This document shows positions 51,171 through 61,939 of a stretch of 64,000 bases of DNA, in pieces (the first letter of the stretch is position 1; each line of letters opens with the position of its first letter). The notes under the pieces were generated by a model. The model made no database searches. It saw nothing but the letters and a program-made list of their open reading frames with translations, and was not told the origin of the DNA. The position numbers were made by a program, and so were the translations under genes. Where the stretch lies: positions 5,674,334 to 5,738,333 of the forward strand of contig NW_020312894.1 of the NCBI RefSeq assembly GCF_003265705.1. Direction: 5' to 3'. This DNA is from Callorhinus ursinus. Taxonomy: Eukaryota; Chordata; Mammalia; Carnivora; Otariidae.

Positions 51171-53439
51171 TTTGAGGTTTATGCAATGTGCAATCAAAAG
51201 AGGCCTCACTCCACAGAAACTCAAAATACAAAAATGTACCTACAAGACCTACAGCAAACGCATTTATAAATACCATTCTGCCAGTGAGTTGCACATGAGC
51301 CTTTGGAGATCCTGCATCTTCAGTTCACTTGAGAAGGTCTTGTTTTAGATTGGTCGGAGGTTTTTTAGACCATTTTAAACCCCCTCATCCTTCTTAGAAA
51401 CAAAGCTCTGTGAAGAGGCTTCATGAGGCAGCTGCAACTTGAAAATTCCCAGAGAAGAGCCAGTGGACATGAGATACGAGTGTTTCCATCAACAACTCAG
51501 CTACTAAAATGCAGACTTTTTACATGATTATGCTTTCTGCCCATCCCTTGAGAAAGCTTTTCCACTATTCCTTCTAATGGACATCATGGCGGCACTGGGA
51601 GGATCAGAGAGATGGTGTGCAGCCAAAGGCTTTGACAAGTAACAGTGTCACACAAATACAAGGGATTAGGATTATTTCATGCTCCACAATCCGGCTGGAC
51701 AAAAGCAGCAGATAAATTCCCTCCAAACCATATGGGAGTCTGAGCTTGGTGTCTCCATCCACTGTGTTATGTAACCAAGCATCCGGTAGCGAGAAGCTCT
51801 GTATCTGCACAAACACCAATAGCCAATCGGCTAGCAGCACCACGAAGCAGACACCGGATGATGGATGGAAACAGGACTCTGTCCAGAGAGAAAAGAAAAT
51901 GAGCACCTAGTCCTAAACACAGCAGTGCACTCAGAAATGGCAGGTGGACACACGTGAAGAAGATACCCAGAATGTGCCACAGGAAGTAAATCAAGATGTA
52001 TCAGCACACAACGGTCGCATGGAGCCAGGTTTCCCATGACAGAGTGAGCGGAGTAACGGACACAGCAACTCCCAGAAAGAGGTTTCCGGGGGGGGGGTCT
52101 CAGAGTAAGCCCATGCTCCAGGTCTATACGTTCTACAACCTTCACTTGCTCCTACAGATGTCTCCAACACACAAATGCTTAAGCCAAAGATTTAGTGGGC
52201 AATTATGACACCTCCCTTGGTCTTCCTCACCTCCTACATCAGATCTACCACCACAGCCTGCAAATTATACCGCAGGTCTCCATCTCCTTCTCGAACCTCA
52301 TCACCAGTACTGCAGCCCAACAGTTCTCGTCCAGGGGCAATGTTGCCCTCCAAAGACATTGGCAGGACACAGGTAGGAACATGGGGGTGATCAGCACGAA
52401 GGAAACCTGCCACAGAATTTTTTAAAAAAGATAAATGCCAACAACTACTTACCAATGAAATCATTCATCGTAGGGTTAAAATGCTAAAAGCAAACTCCTA
52501 GTATTCAACAATGGAAAAATTAATATGATGAAAAACCACTTGATTAAGTGAATGCACATCAATTCAAACTGGCACTGAACCACCACAATCATTACTATGA
52601 CTGGTCATTAATATGGAAAGATGCTTGTCAGATAATGGTAAAGAAGCAGGAAACCAAACGGCCATCTACGTCGGAACTGTAAAAATACCCATGCCCGTGC
52701 ACCACAACTGATGGAAAACCAATACAAATGGTTGGCTGGCTGAAGGAGAGTGGGGCAGAAACCACCTTCATTTCTGCTACTATTACAATGAGCCCTGCGC
52801 TACCAGTGGGGATGGGGAGGGGCTCAAGGAGGCAAGTGTATCCAGATGGGCAGCTTCAGATAATGTCTTGCCCTGTGGACAGCATCTCAAGCATCCTAGC
52901 GGAGCAGCTGAGAAGATTATGCACTGGGGCCAGAAGAGATCTCAGGAATCCAAAGCTAGGAAAATGCTCTCCCAACTACCAGTCTGGCAGAGGTCGGAAG
53001 CGTGGTGTCTGATGTGTTCAACTCCCTTGGCCAGACTGTGGAACTCTCTGCAGAGTCTGGAAGCCACAGGCCAGAAAGCAGGATGAGGAAATTGGAAGCA
53101 TTTTGAGCTGAAGGTTTACTAAGAGCCACTCATAAAATATTTTCTTCACCTTTCCGTGGTGTTGCTTTAGCTGCTGCTTCTTTTTTGACATGAGTCATGA
53201 CTTGACCTCCAAGTGTCTCTTCATCTGTGTATCTCCCTATCTATATAGGGAGAACTTGCACAGTCAGAACAATCCAGAACATCACGCAGATGACAGCTGG
53301 AAGCCCAGGTGAAGCCAGCCCTGGAGGGAAATCTGCCCAAGCCCGGACTCCCATGCCCCCCTCCCCCGCTGGTGTTCACACAGCTGCCAGAAGGTTCTCT
53401 ACACTAGGTCAGCCCTGGCCACTTCCAATTCCAGGTGTC

Positions 53440-53590
53440 GCCCAGGGACCAACACCAGCAGAATTAACTGGGCTGATTTCCTGATTAGACAGGAAAAATC
53501 TTGGGCCCCCTCTCTAGAACGACTGAGTGAGAATCTGCATTTTAACAAGACCTCCAGGTGATTTGTGTGCACACACTAAGGTCTGGGCCC
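53440..53590 (+). mobile_element. MER5-like hAT fragment
   Basis: The order GAATTAACTGGG, TTGGGCCCCCTCTCTAGA, GAGAATCTGCATTTTAACAA, CCAGGTGATTTGTGTGCACA resembles MER5A/B. It is shorter and more diverged than the copy at 22733. Confidence 0.6.
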
Positions 53591-53659
53591 CTGGCACTGG
53601 GCACTGCCCCTCCAGCCCTTCCTCAACCACTGGCCTGGAAGAGCTCAACTCAACTTCTA

Positions 53660-53960
53660 CTGTAGGTTGAATTGTGTCCCAGAAAAAAATCTGTTCAAAT
53701 CCTAACTCCTAGTACCTGTGAGAGTGACCTTATTTAGAGTCTCTGCAGACAGATTCAAGTTAACACAAGGTCATAGTAGAATAGGGTAGGCCTTGAATTC
53801 AATATGACTAGCATCCAAAGAAGAAGAGAGACCCAAAAACTCAGACACACAGGGGAACACGGTGTGAAGGGAGAGACAGAGACGGGGATGAAGTGTCTAC
53901 AACCAAGGACCATCGGCATCCCCAAGTAGCTGGGAGAAAGGCACACAACAGACCTTTAGA
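53660..53960 (+). mobile_element. Old LTR-like repeat remnant
   Basis: The order TTGAATTGTGTCCCAGAAAA, TTCAAATCCTAACTCCTAGT, GTAGGCCTTGAATTCAATAT, AGTAGCTGGGAGAAAGGCAC is the same repeat type as at 34640 but longer. The family is not assigned. Confidence 0.6.
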
Positions 53961-53989
53961 GCACTGTTATACCTGAACGCTTATGTCAC

Positions 53990-54290
53990 CCCCACCCACC
54001 CCAAGTTCATATGTCGGAACTGTACACCCCAATGTGATTTTATCAGGCACTGGGACCTTCGGGAGGTGGTTAGGATCAGATGCAGTCATGAGGGTGGGGC
54101 CCGTGACAGGATTAGTGCCCTAATAAGGATCACAGAAGAGCCTGCTTCCTGCCCCTGCTCTCCACCATGGAAGGGAAAACCAGTCTATGATATTGTGATA
54201 GTAGCCCAAAGTGACGAAGACAAGCACTCAGAAGGAACAGGAGAGAATAAATTTGTCTTAAGAGGCCATATCTATGGTATTTCGGGACAG
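53990..54290 (+). mobile_element. Second LTR-like remnant adjacent to the first
   Basis: The order AAGTTCATATGTCGGAACTG, GGGACCTTCGGGAGGTGGTT, CAGTCATGAGGGTGGGGCCC, GACAGGATTAGTGCCCTAAT resembles another old LTR-type repeat, in the same orientation as the one just before it. A 271-codon frame (54066-54881) starts inside it and is not a gene. Confidence 0.55.
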
Positions 54291-55376
54291 CAGTCCCAGG
54301 AGACGGACACCACCTCCAGGCCTGGCTTGTCCCCACAGCTCCGGAGTCCGGGCCTTCCCTCTCCTCTCTGTGTCAGTAGGAGAACTCTCCGGAAAGCCTG
54401 GCCTGCTGCTGATTCTCAATCAAGTGTAACCCTTACCTTCGTGCTGGCTTCTCCTGAGCTGCCGACCCTCAGCGGCCGGATGTTCTGGTTCAACAGGACT
54501 TCCCCCAAAGCAGGCAGCATGACCTGGAAGGTCACCATCCAAACCACCCCATCCTCCGTCCTCGTTGGTGACCAGAGACGGGCAAGCAAAGCCCTGACTC
54601 ACAACTCTGCTACTCTTGGGTTAATCGACACAATCAGGAGCCATCCCCAACCTCAGAAAAAGAATGAAGAAATGTTTCACTGTTTGCTGTTAGCACACCT
54701 TCCTGGCTCAGATGCTACCCATTTCTTTAAGCTGCATCTGGCCCCTCATCTCCTTGGCTGGTTCCCTCAGGACCCAGAATCATCTGAGTGGAAGGAGCTG
54801 GACGGCAAAGCTCTCACCTCCTCGCCTGACACGGCCACTAAGCCCATACCAACAGACGCCACAGACGCAGGTGGCTCCTGAGGACAGACGGCTCTGCAGC
54901 CGCACGACACAGCACCTGAGAGCCTGGGTCCCCCGAGGCAGGCAGGGAAGTGCCACCAGAGGGAAAAGCAGGACTTGAGTGAAAGCCAGGAACAGGCAGT
55001 GGCATCGAACACAACAGTGCAGACAAGGGGCGCACAGATTTATAATCCGGAGCGCGTCCTCACAGCTCTGGTGAGCACGTGCGCGGGAGTCAGAGCATTT
55101 GGAACTCTGGCTGCCTCCCTGCAAACCAGATGGAACCAGCCAGGGCTGTGCCACCCAGACAGGGCCAGCCAGCGAGGCTCACTAAAGCTCCGTTTGTGGA
55201 GACAAAAACCAGAAACAATCCAAGTTCCCAAACACAGAAAACTGGCTCAAGCAGTGATGACATAAGCAGGAGGTCATATGCAACCTCAAGAAATATGTTC
55301 TTGAAAGATACTGCAGGACACAGGGAAATAGGTATGGGGAAAAATCAAAGTTGTAAAAGCACATGTATACACATGT

Positions 55377-55412
55377 ACCTATATGTCAGTATGAACCTAT
55401 ATGTCAGTATGC
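55377..55412. repeat. Two 18-bp tandem units
   Basis: ACCTATATGTCAGTATGA is followed by the same unit ending in C. A further ACATGTAC phrase flanks both sides. Confidence 0.9.
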
Positions 55413-56643
55413 ACGTAGGTACATGTCCTACATACCACATATCCCCATAGATACCTGATGACACTAAGGAGAAAAAGCACGCCATTTATAAAGACAAACA
55501 CACTAACAGGGTGATTAATTCATAGGAGATGAATGATAAATGAGTCTTCTTTTTCTTAATCAACATTTGGCATTTTCCACTTTTCTAACAAGATCACAAT
55601 TACATTTAAAAGCTGAGGACAAGGACACAGTAAACATTGCTTTAAGAGAACCGGCAATTCACATCCTTACGAAATCTTGCAATCTCGCGAACAGCACTAG
55701 AAGTGGAAAACGGGAGAGGCTCAGGAGGCAGGGGCGGAGCGAGGAGCAGCAATTTCTGTAAATGAGCCCTGGAAGGTCAGGAGTTCCCTGTGAACCTCAT
55801 GTCCTCATCTACAAGGAGATCCAATGACTTCTGATCCTTATTTGTCATCATCCCTAATACACCAAGACAGCTTTTCCTGAGGACACAAAATTCTAAACTC
55901 CCAATTTATGATAGGCAGTGTGGACCCCAGATGCTAGCTTAGAAAAGGACAAAAAGCAACAGAATCTTCTGATAAGGAAGAATTTTAGACAAGCTGTATG
56001 GCAAGTGAGTGCTGTTCATGTCAAGTCAGGATACGGTTTTTAAGGAAATGAACAGTACTTCTCAGAGGACAAAACTCACCCAAAACGCCATTTACCGTAA
56101 TCACCGTACCACAATCACCGTACAATTTACTTCCAACACAGACCCTTCCAGAGAAGTCCAGACAGATCGGCACCACGAACGGTAAGAAGAAAGCCAGCAC
56201 CCAGGGGCAGCCCTAGGAAGGAAGACAAAGTCTCCTGCATCTGTGCACCAACCTCAGCTTGGGGACCTCAGATTCAATGACTCTTCACCCCCAGCGAATC
56301 TGCTCACAGTGAGGGAAAGTAACCGAGCCATGGGGGCCCGTGACTTTATAAGACAATGGGAGACACACAGAAAATGAACCATATTCTCATACTAAACTGA
56401 ACAGGAGAAACAGCAGAAGAACCCTGAAGAATGATAAAGAGCAGTGTTTTTAAATGTGGGGTGAGATACACTAGCCGTTCAGGAAAAAAATTTGGTGCCT
56501 GTCAACCCCCAATTTGTTTTTTTGTTTTTGTTTTTGTGAAATACATTAGTTCAGAATAGACTAAAGGATATTAGAATAGAAAATGCCAGAGGGTATCACA
56601 TGGAATAAAGGTAAGAATGCTTTCATGAAACATCTTTCAGCTT

Positions 56644-56646
<3 letters not shown>

Positions 56647-56704
<58 letters not shown>
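56647..56704. repeat. (AC)29 microsatellite
   Basis: This is 58 bp of uninterrupted AC, the longest perfect dinucleotide run in the window. It lies about 290 bp left of the assembly gap. Confidence 0.98.
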
Positions 56705-56705
<1 letters not shown>

Positions 56706-56950
56706 AAGAATCTATTTCTTACTGTGGATCATGGTCAAAGTTTCCCTCTACGAAAGTTCTGGAATTCTCCCTAGACACACCAGCAGACTATGCCTAGGAG
56801 GCAGGGTAGTCATTTCTAGGATCACTCCATAGAGCTAATATTCCAATATTCTGGAATTCAGTGAAAAGAGCAATGCCTATGTTAACTCTGATTGTAAAGC
56901 CCCAACCACCCCAAATCTAGCCCTGCAGTCCTCGAGTGGTCAAGAAAGAG

Positions 56951-57051
56951 AACCACCTGCTGCCAGCACAGTGGGGCCACGACCAAGAACCACCTNNNNN
57001 NNNNNACGACCAAGAACCACCTGCTGCCAGCACAGTGGGGCCACGACCAAG
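56951..57051. repeat. 37-bp minisatellite interrupted by the gap
   Basis: The unit begins AACCACCTGCTGCCAGCACA and ends GTGGGGCCACGACCAAG. Copy 1 is 56951-56987, copy 2 starts at 56988 and is cut by the Ns, and copy 3 is 57015-57051. Visible copies are identical where they can be compared. The true copy number is unknown. Confidence 0.92.
56996..57005. other. Assembly gap (10 N)
   Basis: Ten Ns lie inside the 37-bp tandem repeat. The round gap size is probably a placeholder. Frames called across it are unreliable. Confidence 0.98.
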
Positions 57052-57145
57052 ACCTGGTCCTCCTAGAAGCCTTTGTGACCAGCCCCATCAAACTCCCTTT
57101 ACCTCCCTTCAAACACACCCAATCGGGAGGCATTTGGTCAAAGTT

Positions 57146-57335
57146 GTTGTTTTTGTTTGTTTTTGTTTTGTTTTTTGTAGGGGGGGAGAGGCAGAGGGAG
57201 AGGAAGCAGAATCTAAGGCAGGCTCCACACCCAGCGTGAAGCCTGACGTGGGGCTCAATCTCACCATCCTGAGATCATGACCCAAGCCAAAATCAAAAGT
57301 CAGACACTCAAGCGACTGAGCCACCCAGGCGCCCC
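57146..57335 (-). mobile_element. CAN SINE, reverse orientation, older
   Basis: This is a minus-strand copy with a TTTTTG-rich degenerate tail, a GGCAGAGGGAGAGG body and a GAGCCACCCAGGCGCCCC end. The target duplication is imperfect: TGGTCAAAGT at 57135-57144 and TGGTGAAAGT at 57336-57345. It is sense to DOCK1. It lies just to the right of the 37-bp repeat that holds the assembly gap. Confidence 0.93.
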
Positions 57336-57544
57336 TGGTGAAAGTATTTTTAATTGCTTTACGCATGAACATACCATATGTCCACTTGGTGGAAAGGTCC
57401 ACCAGAAGTAGTGTTTACGCCTTTACAGCCCCAAAGCATCAAAGAGCTGTTGTCCACCAATGTGGATGACAGGGATGGGCCCTGTTCCGAATACTGTCAG
57501 GTGGCTGATGCTTAGCAGCATTCTCCAGGGGAGTTGAACCGAAA

Positions 57545-57745
57545 ATAACGTGTCTCTGGAACCAGGCAAACTAGGCTTAAATCATCACTGTGCCCCCATG
57601 CTAGCCATGTGGACTTAGTCAACTTAGTTACTATCTCTGGTTGTCTAAGGAGAGTACCTAACAGTTTTATCATAAGGATTAAATAAGCTGATACGTGTAA
57701 AGCACTTAGGACAGTGATCAATGCATATCAGCTGTTGCTATTCTA
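57545..57745 (+). repeat. MIR
   Basis: The order CTGGAACCAGGCAAACTAGG, AAGGATTAAATAAGCTGATA, CGTGTAAAGCACTTAGGACA matches MIR in the plus direction, almost full length. Confidence 0.85.
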
Positions 57746-58699
57746 GCATGTGAAGCTCATGATTCTATCAACCACTGGAATTAATTCAGGGAGGCTTCCC
57801 AGCCCCCGGATGTTGTGTTCTCTAGGGGAGGCATGCTACTTAAGTCTCTAAGAATTAAAGGCTAGGAGACTTGGTTGGGTTGGCTATGAAGATTTCTGAA
57901 ATGCAGAAACCGGAATCTGACCCATCTCTCCAGGCAGCTGGAAAACATCACAGCTTTCTGAGAAAAAGAAGGCCACCAGCAGATGTGAGTTTTAGGAAAA
58001 CAATGAAATACAGTCAGGAAATAAGAAAGGGCAGGTATAGCACTGAGGGAGGAGGGAGTAGGGTTAAGAAACTTTCTGCACAATTTTATCAAGAAGAACT
58101 AAGGACATGAGCAAACACGGATGTGTGATACCACAGCCAAGGAGAACAAAGGGAAGAGAACGGCCACATCTGACTTCGGAGAGGCCACGTCTGAGTGCCA
58201 CTGGGTCATCCGCGGGGGAGAGGTGGACCACGATCAGACAGAGGAGAGCAGAGAAGAGAACCAGGGGGTGCTGGCCGTGGTACCAGGACCCTCTCATAGG
58301 ATAGGAAGGAGAGAGGGAAGCCTGATGGCAGAGAGGGATCGCACAAGCTGAGTGCTGAGAAAGTCTGGGCATGCCTGTAGACCAAGTGAAAGAGCAATCT
58401 GATACACAGACAGAAGATTCTAGACTGACATGATGGGAAAAGGACTGATCAAAACCCTAGAGGCAGGGGTGGGTGGGGGAGACGCTGCACAGGTGGAAGG
58501 TTACTCTCAGGTGGTAGGATGGGAAGTGAGAAAGGAAAGGTGATGGCAGACAGATCCTAAAGGATCTTTTCAGCAAAGCGGACAGACTAGCATCATTTGC
58601 TAAAGGTGGTGGCAGGGGGGTTTGGTGATAAGCCTCAAGCTTGAGAGGTTGCCAGAAATCGCTGGTAAGGTAAATTCACTAAGGAATTTAAAGATTAAA

Positions 58700-59325
58700 A
58701 AAAAAAAAAACTCTTTGAGTAAAATTGTACAGTTGCTATGGAAAAGAATATGGTAATTTCTCAAAAAATTAAACATGGTATTACCATATGACCCAGCATT
58801 TCCACATCTGATACACACCCAAAACAAGTGAAAGCAGAGACCCGAACAGTTTCACAGCCTTATTCACAATGGCCAAAAGGTGTAAACAACCCTAGTGTGC
58901 CCATCAGCGGATGCACAAATCAACAAAATGTGATCTACACATCCGTGGAATACAATTCCGCCTCAAAGGGGGATGAGATTCTGACAACTGCTCCACCCTG
59001 GGAGGGCCCTGAAGATATTATACCAGTGACATCAGCCGGTCACCAAGAGACATATGCTGTATGATTCCACTTCCATGAGGAACCTTGACTAGGAACATTT
59101 TCAGAGACAGAAAATAGGCTGGTGGGTGCCAGGGGCTGGGGGAGGGAAAGAACAGGCAGTCCCTCTTTAATGAGGACAGGGTTTCCATTTGGGGAGATGA
59201 AGAAAGTTCTAGAGATGGATGGTGGTGATGGTTACACAACAGTGTGAATGCCACAGAAGCAGACCCTTGAAAATGGTGAAGATGGTATATTTTATGTTAA
59301 TCACCATAATAAAATTGTTTTAAGG
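58700..59325 (+). mobile_element. Old L1 3' end (L1M type)
   Basis: This is an L1 tail: ACCATATGACCCAGCATTTC, TATTCACAATGGCCAAAAGG, GGCTGGTGGGTGCCAGGGGC, and an end at ATCACCATAATAAAATTG. Reading frames are broken. It is antisense to DOCK1. Confidence 0.88.
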
Positions 59326-60824
59326 ATCTGGCAGGAGCCCTGAGGTTGGGGGGCATTCACTGAGGGACAGCAAAAAGCAGCACGAAGGTAAGGCTGCCTC
59401 CAGAAACACATGGATGCCACAGAGAAGGGGCAGAAGTGCCCCAGGCAGAGAAGGGAGAGACAGGGTGGACCACACAGCCCCGCAGTTTCTTCTCCCACCT
59501 CACAAAAACATACCCACGCAGTCTCCCCTTTGTGTGTGTGCTCACTTACATTCAACGACCCAGGAAAAACGTGTGGTACTGAGTCCGATGGAAGGCAGCA
59601 CTGTTCACAACGACCTTGACGCCATGTTCCTCCTGCGGTTAATTATTGCCCCCAACTCCTCTTGCGTCTTTCTCCCTTGGGGTCTAAAATGCCGGGGCTG
59701 ACCCTGCTGCCAGTTGGATGCAGGGAGCAGCTGCAGCTCTGGGAAGGGGACTGCAGGGTGCAGGCTCCGGGGACAGAGGAGCCACGCCCCACCCCCACCC
59801 ACCAATCCCATCAGCTCACCCCACATAATCGAAACGGCCACCAAGGGCCACCCTTTGGGAAAAGACTTGTAACCCCTACGAAATGCCACAGTCTTTTTCC
59901 TATTCCATATTTTTCATCTTTTCTCTATAGAAGATGATTCACAACTGTTACTTCCACTCCTGCAGAGCAAAACCTGAAGGGTGAGAACAACGTAAAAACC
60001 AGGGTCCTGGGGTGGGAGTCTTTGACCCTCACCTGTACAGAGAGCACCTATGGTGCAAAAACGAACTACAAAATTAGCAGCAAGGGAGGCAACATTTGAA
60101 AAAAACTCCGTCGCCGGCCGGCCGGTCTTGCAGACATAAAGTTGTCATCCATGCATGAACATTCCTGAATTCACTCCCATCTTACAAGAAAACAGCCACT
60201 GAAGGAAGGACTTGCAAGACTCCAGTCACTAAATAATTTGACACAGAGAGAGGTGGGCAGACAGAAGTCAAGCCCAATCAAATTTAATAATGTAAGAGTA
60301 TATTTAGAAGTCTAAAATTACTTCTGGGCTCAAACTTCCTGTAATTTTTATCTATTCTTACACCCGCTGCGCCTGTTTTTCTGAAATGCCACAGGATGTA
60401 GTAGTAAACGTCCTGAACACGTTGCTAATTTTAACCCCGGAGCAATAAGGAAGCTTGAGGCGATATCAAGTCGTGAAAATAGTTAACCTAAAACTTCAAT
60501 ATACGTACCACCTTGCTCTCTCTGCAGATCATCAGTTTTTTACAAGAAACTCAAATAAAGATCAAGCAATTCCACGCAAGAATCCAGCAGCTCTGCAAGA
60601 CAGCTGCACCACCTCTGAAAGCAAAGGGCCAGTGTGGATCCGTCCATGTTCAGTTATGACGGTGCCCCTGGTCACAGCAACCATGAGACACACCTGACAC
60701 ATGTATGTCTTTGTTCCAGACGGAATGGGAAGCTTGCAAGCTGGGAAATCAGTTTCCAAAACGTTTTCAAGACAACAGCCATAACAATGTTTTCCGAAAT
60801 TACACATTAAAAGAGCATTAAGGT

Positions 60825-61032
60825 GGGGCGCCTGGGTGGCTCAGTTGGTTAAGCGACTGCCTTCGGCTCAGGTCATGATCCTGGAGTCCCGGGATCGAGT
60901 CCCGCATCGGGCTCCCTGCTCAGCGGGGAGCCTGCTTCTCCCTCTCACCCTCTCCCCTCTCATGTACTCTCTCTCTCTCTCTCTCATTCTCACTCTCTCA
61001 AATAAATAAATCTTTAAAAAAATAAAAAATAA
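60825..61032 (+). mobile_element. CAN SINE (young subfamily)
   Basis: This copy is near consensus, with intact A box TGGCTCAGTTGG, B box GGGATCGAGTCCC, a CT-rich body and an AATAAATAAATC tail. The 16-bp target duplication TAAAAGAGCATTAAGG is perfect at 60808-60823 and 61033-61048. It is antisense to DOCK1, about 0.8 kb downstream of exon A. Confidence 0.96.
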
Positions 61033-61830
61033 TAAAAGAGCATTAAGGGAGGAGAGTGACAGCAAAGGCAGCTATAATGAACACTTGCGTGAAAGCCGCA
61101 AGTTAATCACTCAGAAGATTCTTGTTCTCTGAAGGAATCAGCTTGGCAGCCACCTGCAAACCACACCTCCATCTGCAGTCAGTCGGCCCCACGGAAACTG
61201 CCAGAATGGGGAAGCTGGAGAGCGTGCAGGCCCTGGGCTGCTCCAGGGGCCCACCCCATGCTCCGCCTCCCAGCACCTCCACACCACAGCCCCGAGGACC
61301 TCACATGGGGTGAAGGCATCTTTCTTCCAAAGGGCAACAGGGCGAGAACAAGTAATCCAAGGTGGTGAAAACGGTGGGACGGTGGGAACGCTGGATCCCT
61401 CGCTCTTCTGGGCAAGCAGAAGACTCGCTGCAGGACCAAGACGCATCACCATTCCCACAGCGTAGCTTGAGGTCCGACCGACGCCTGGGGCACCTACAGC
61501 CTCAGCACCCCCACCTCTGCCCAGCCCCCGAGACACCCCGACAAGTGATGTGCACACACTACTCTCATCAACATCCTCACATTTACGTAAAGTAAATTCA
61601 GAACATCTCCTTGCGGAGGAGCAAAGAGAGCAATGACCACTGAAGAGCACCGCCAGGGGAAGGAAAACCAAATTTCAATACACAGGAGGCAGGACCGTGC
61701 TCGCTACAAAAGCCATCCCTGGGCTATCACGCAAGTTCAGGCTTTGCAGGAGGCAAAATCCCACCTGGGGAGCCCCGCAGCTCACAGTGGGCCTTGGGGA
61801 TGGCCGGTCCTGCTGCACCCAAGGGCCTAC

Positions 61831-61939
61831 CTTCACCCTGACGGTCTGGTCCGACACGCTGCTCATCATGTCGCTGATGGATCGGAACAGCTGCAGCAGG
61901 GACTCCATGAAGTCCGCCTCTCCTTTGTCTTCATAGAGT
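61831..61939 (-). CDS. DOCK1: DOCK1 internal exon A (most upstream in window)
   Basis: This is the first of five DOCK1 coding exons in transcript order. Its 109 nt supply one base that completes an upstream codon, then 36 codons. The peptide starts LYEDKGEADFMESLLQLFRS and ends SDQTVRVK. I recognise it as the central helical region of DOCK1, between the DHR-1 lipid-binding domain and the DHR-2 Rac exchange domain. DOCK1 works with ELMO downstream of CrkII/p130Cas to activate Rac in cell migration and engulfment of apoptotic cells. The acceptor is a pyrimidine-rich stretch ending TTTGTAG (AG at 61940-61941). The donor is AAG|GTAGGC (GT at 61829-61830). The exon ends in phase 0, matching the GGG start of the next exon. 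The paralogues DOCK2 and DOCK5 diverge clearly in this part of the protein. Recognition is from memory of the family, not a search. Confidence 0.94.

Larger units (their letters stand above)
24069..61830 (-). other. DOCK1: DOCK1 intron between exons A and B (37.8 kb)
   Basis: This intron is 37,762 bp and fills most of the window. It carries CAN SINEs, L1 fragments, LTR remnants, MER5-like and MIR elements and simple repeats, each listed separately. I see no gene or nameable repeat in 27180-30430 (GC-rich), 30621-32400, 33340-34640, 35870-38050, 38350-43215, 43430-47325, 47800-48515, 48700-51000, 51170-53430, 54300-56640, 57750-58690, 59330-60805 or 61050-61830. In human DOCK1 an antisense gene, INSYN2A (FAM196A), lies in an intron. 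I looked for its coding exon on the plus strand and did not find it. Confidence 0.85.

Noticed and set aside
54066..54881. 271-codon plus-strand open frame
   Set aside because: It starts inside an LTR-like remnant and has no recognisable domain.
56882..57280. Open frames across the N gap
   Set aside because: They depend on unknown bases in a tandem repeat and on a reverse SINE.
299..61032. tRNA-like heads with A and B boxes
   Set aside because: They are the 5' parts of CAN SINEs, not tRNA genes; each is followed by the SINE body and A-rich tail.
24069..61830. INSYN2A (FAM196A), an antisense gene nested in human DOCK1
   Set aside because: I looked for its single large coding exon on the plus strand and found no matching protein, so it must lie in another intron outside this window.
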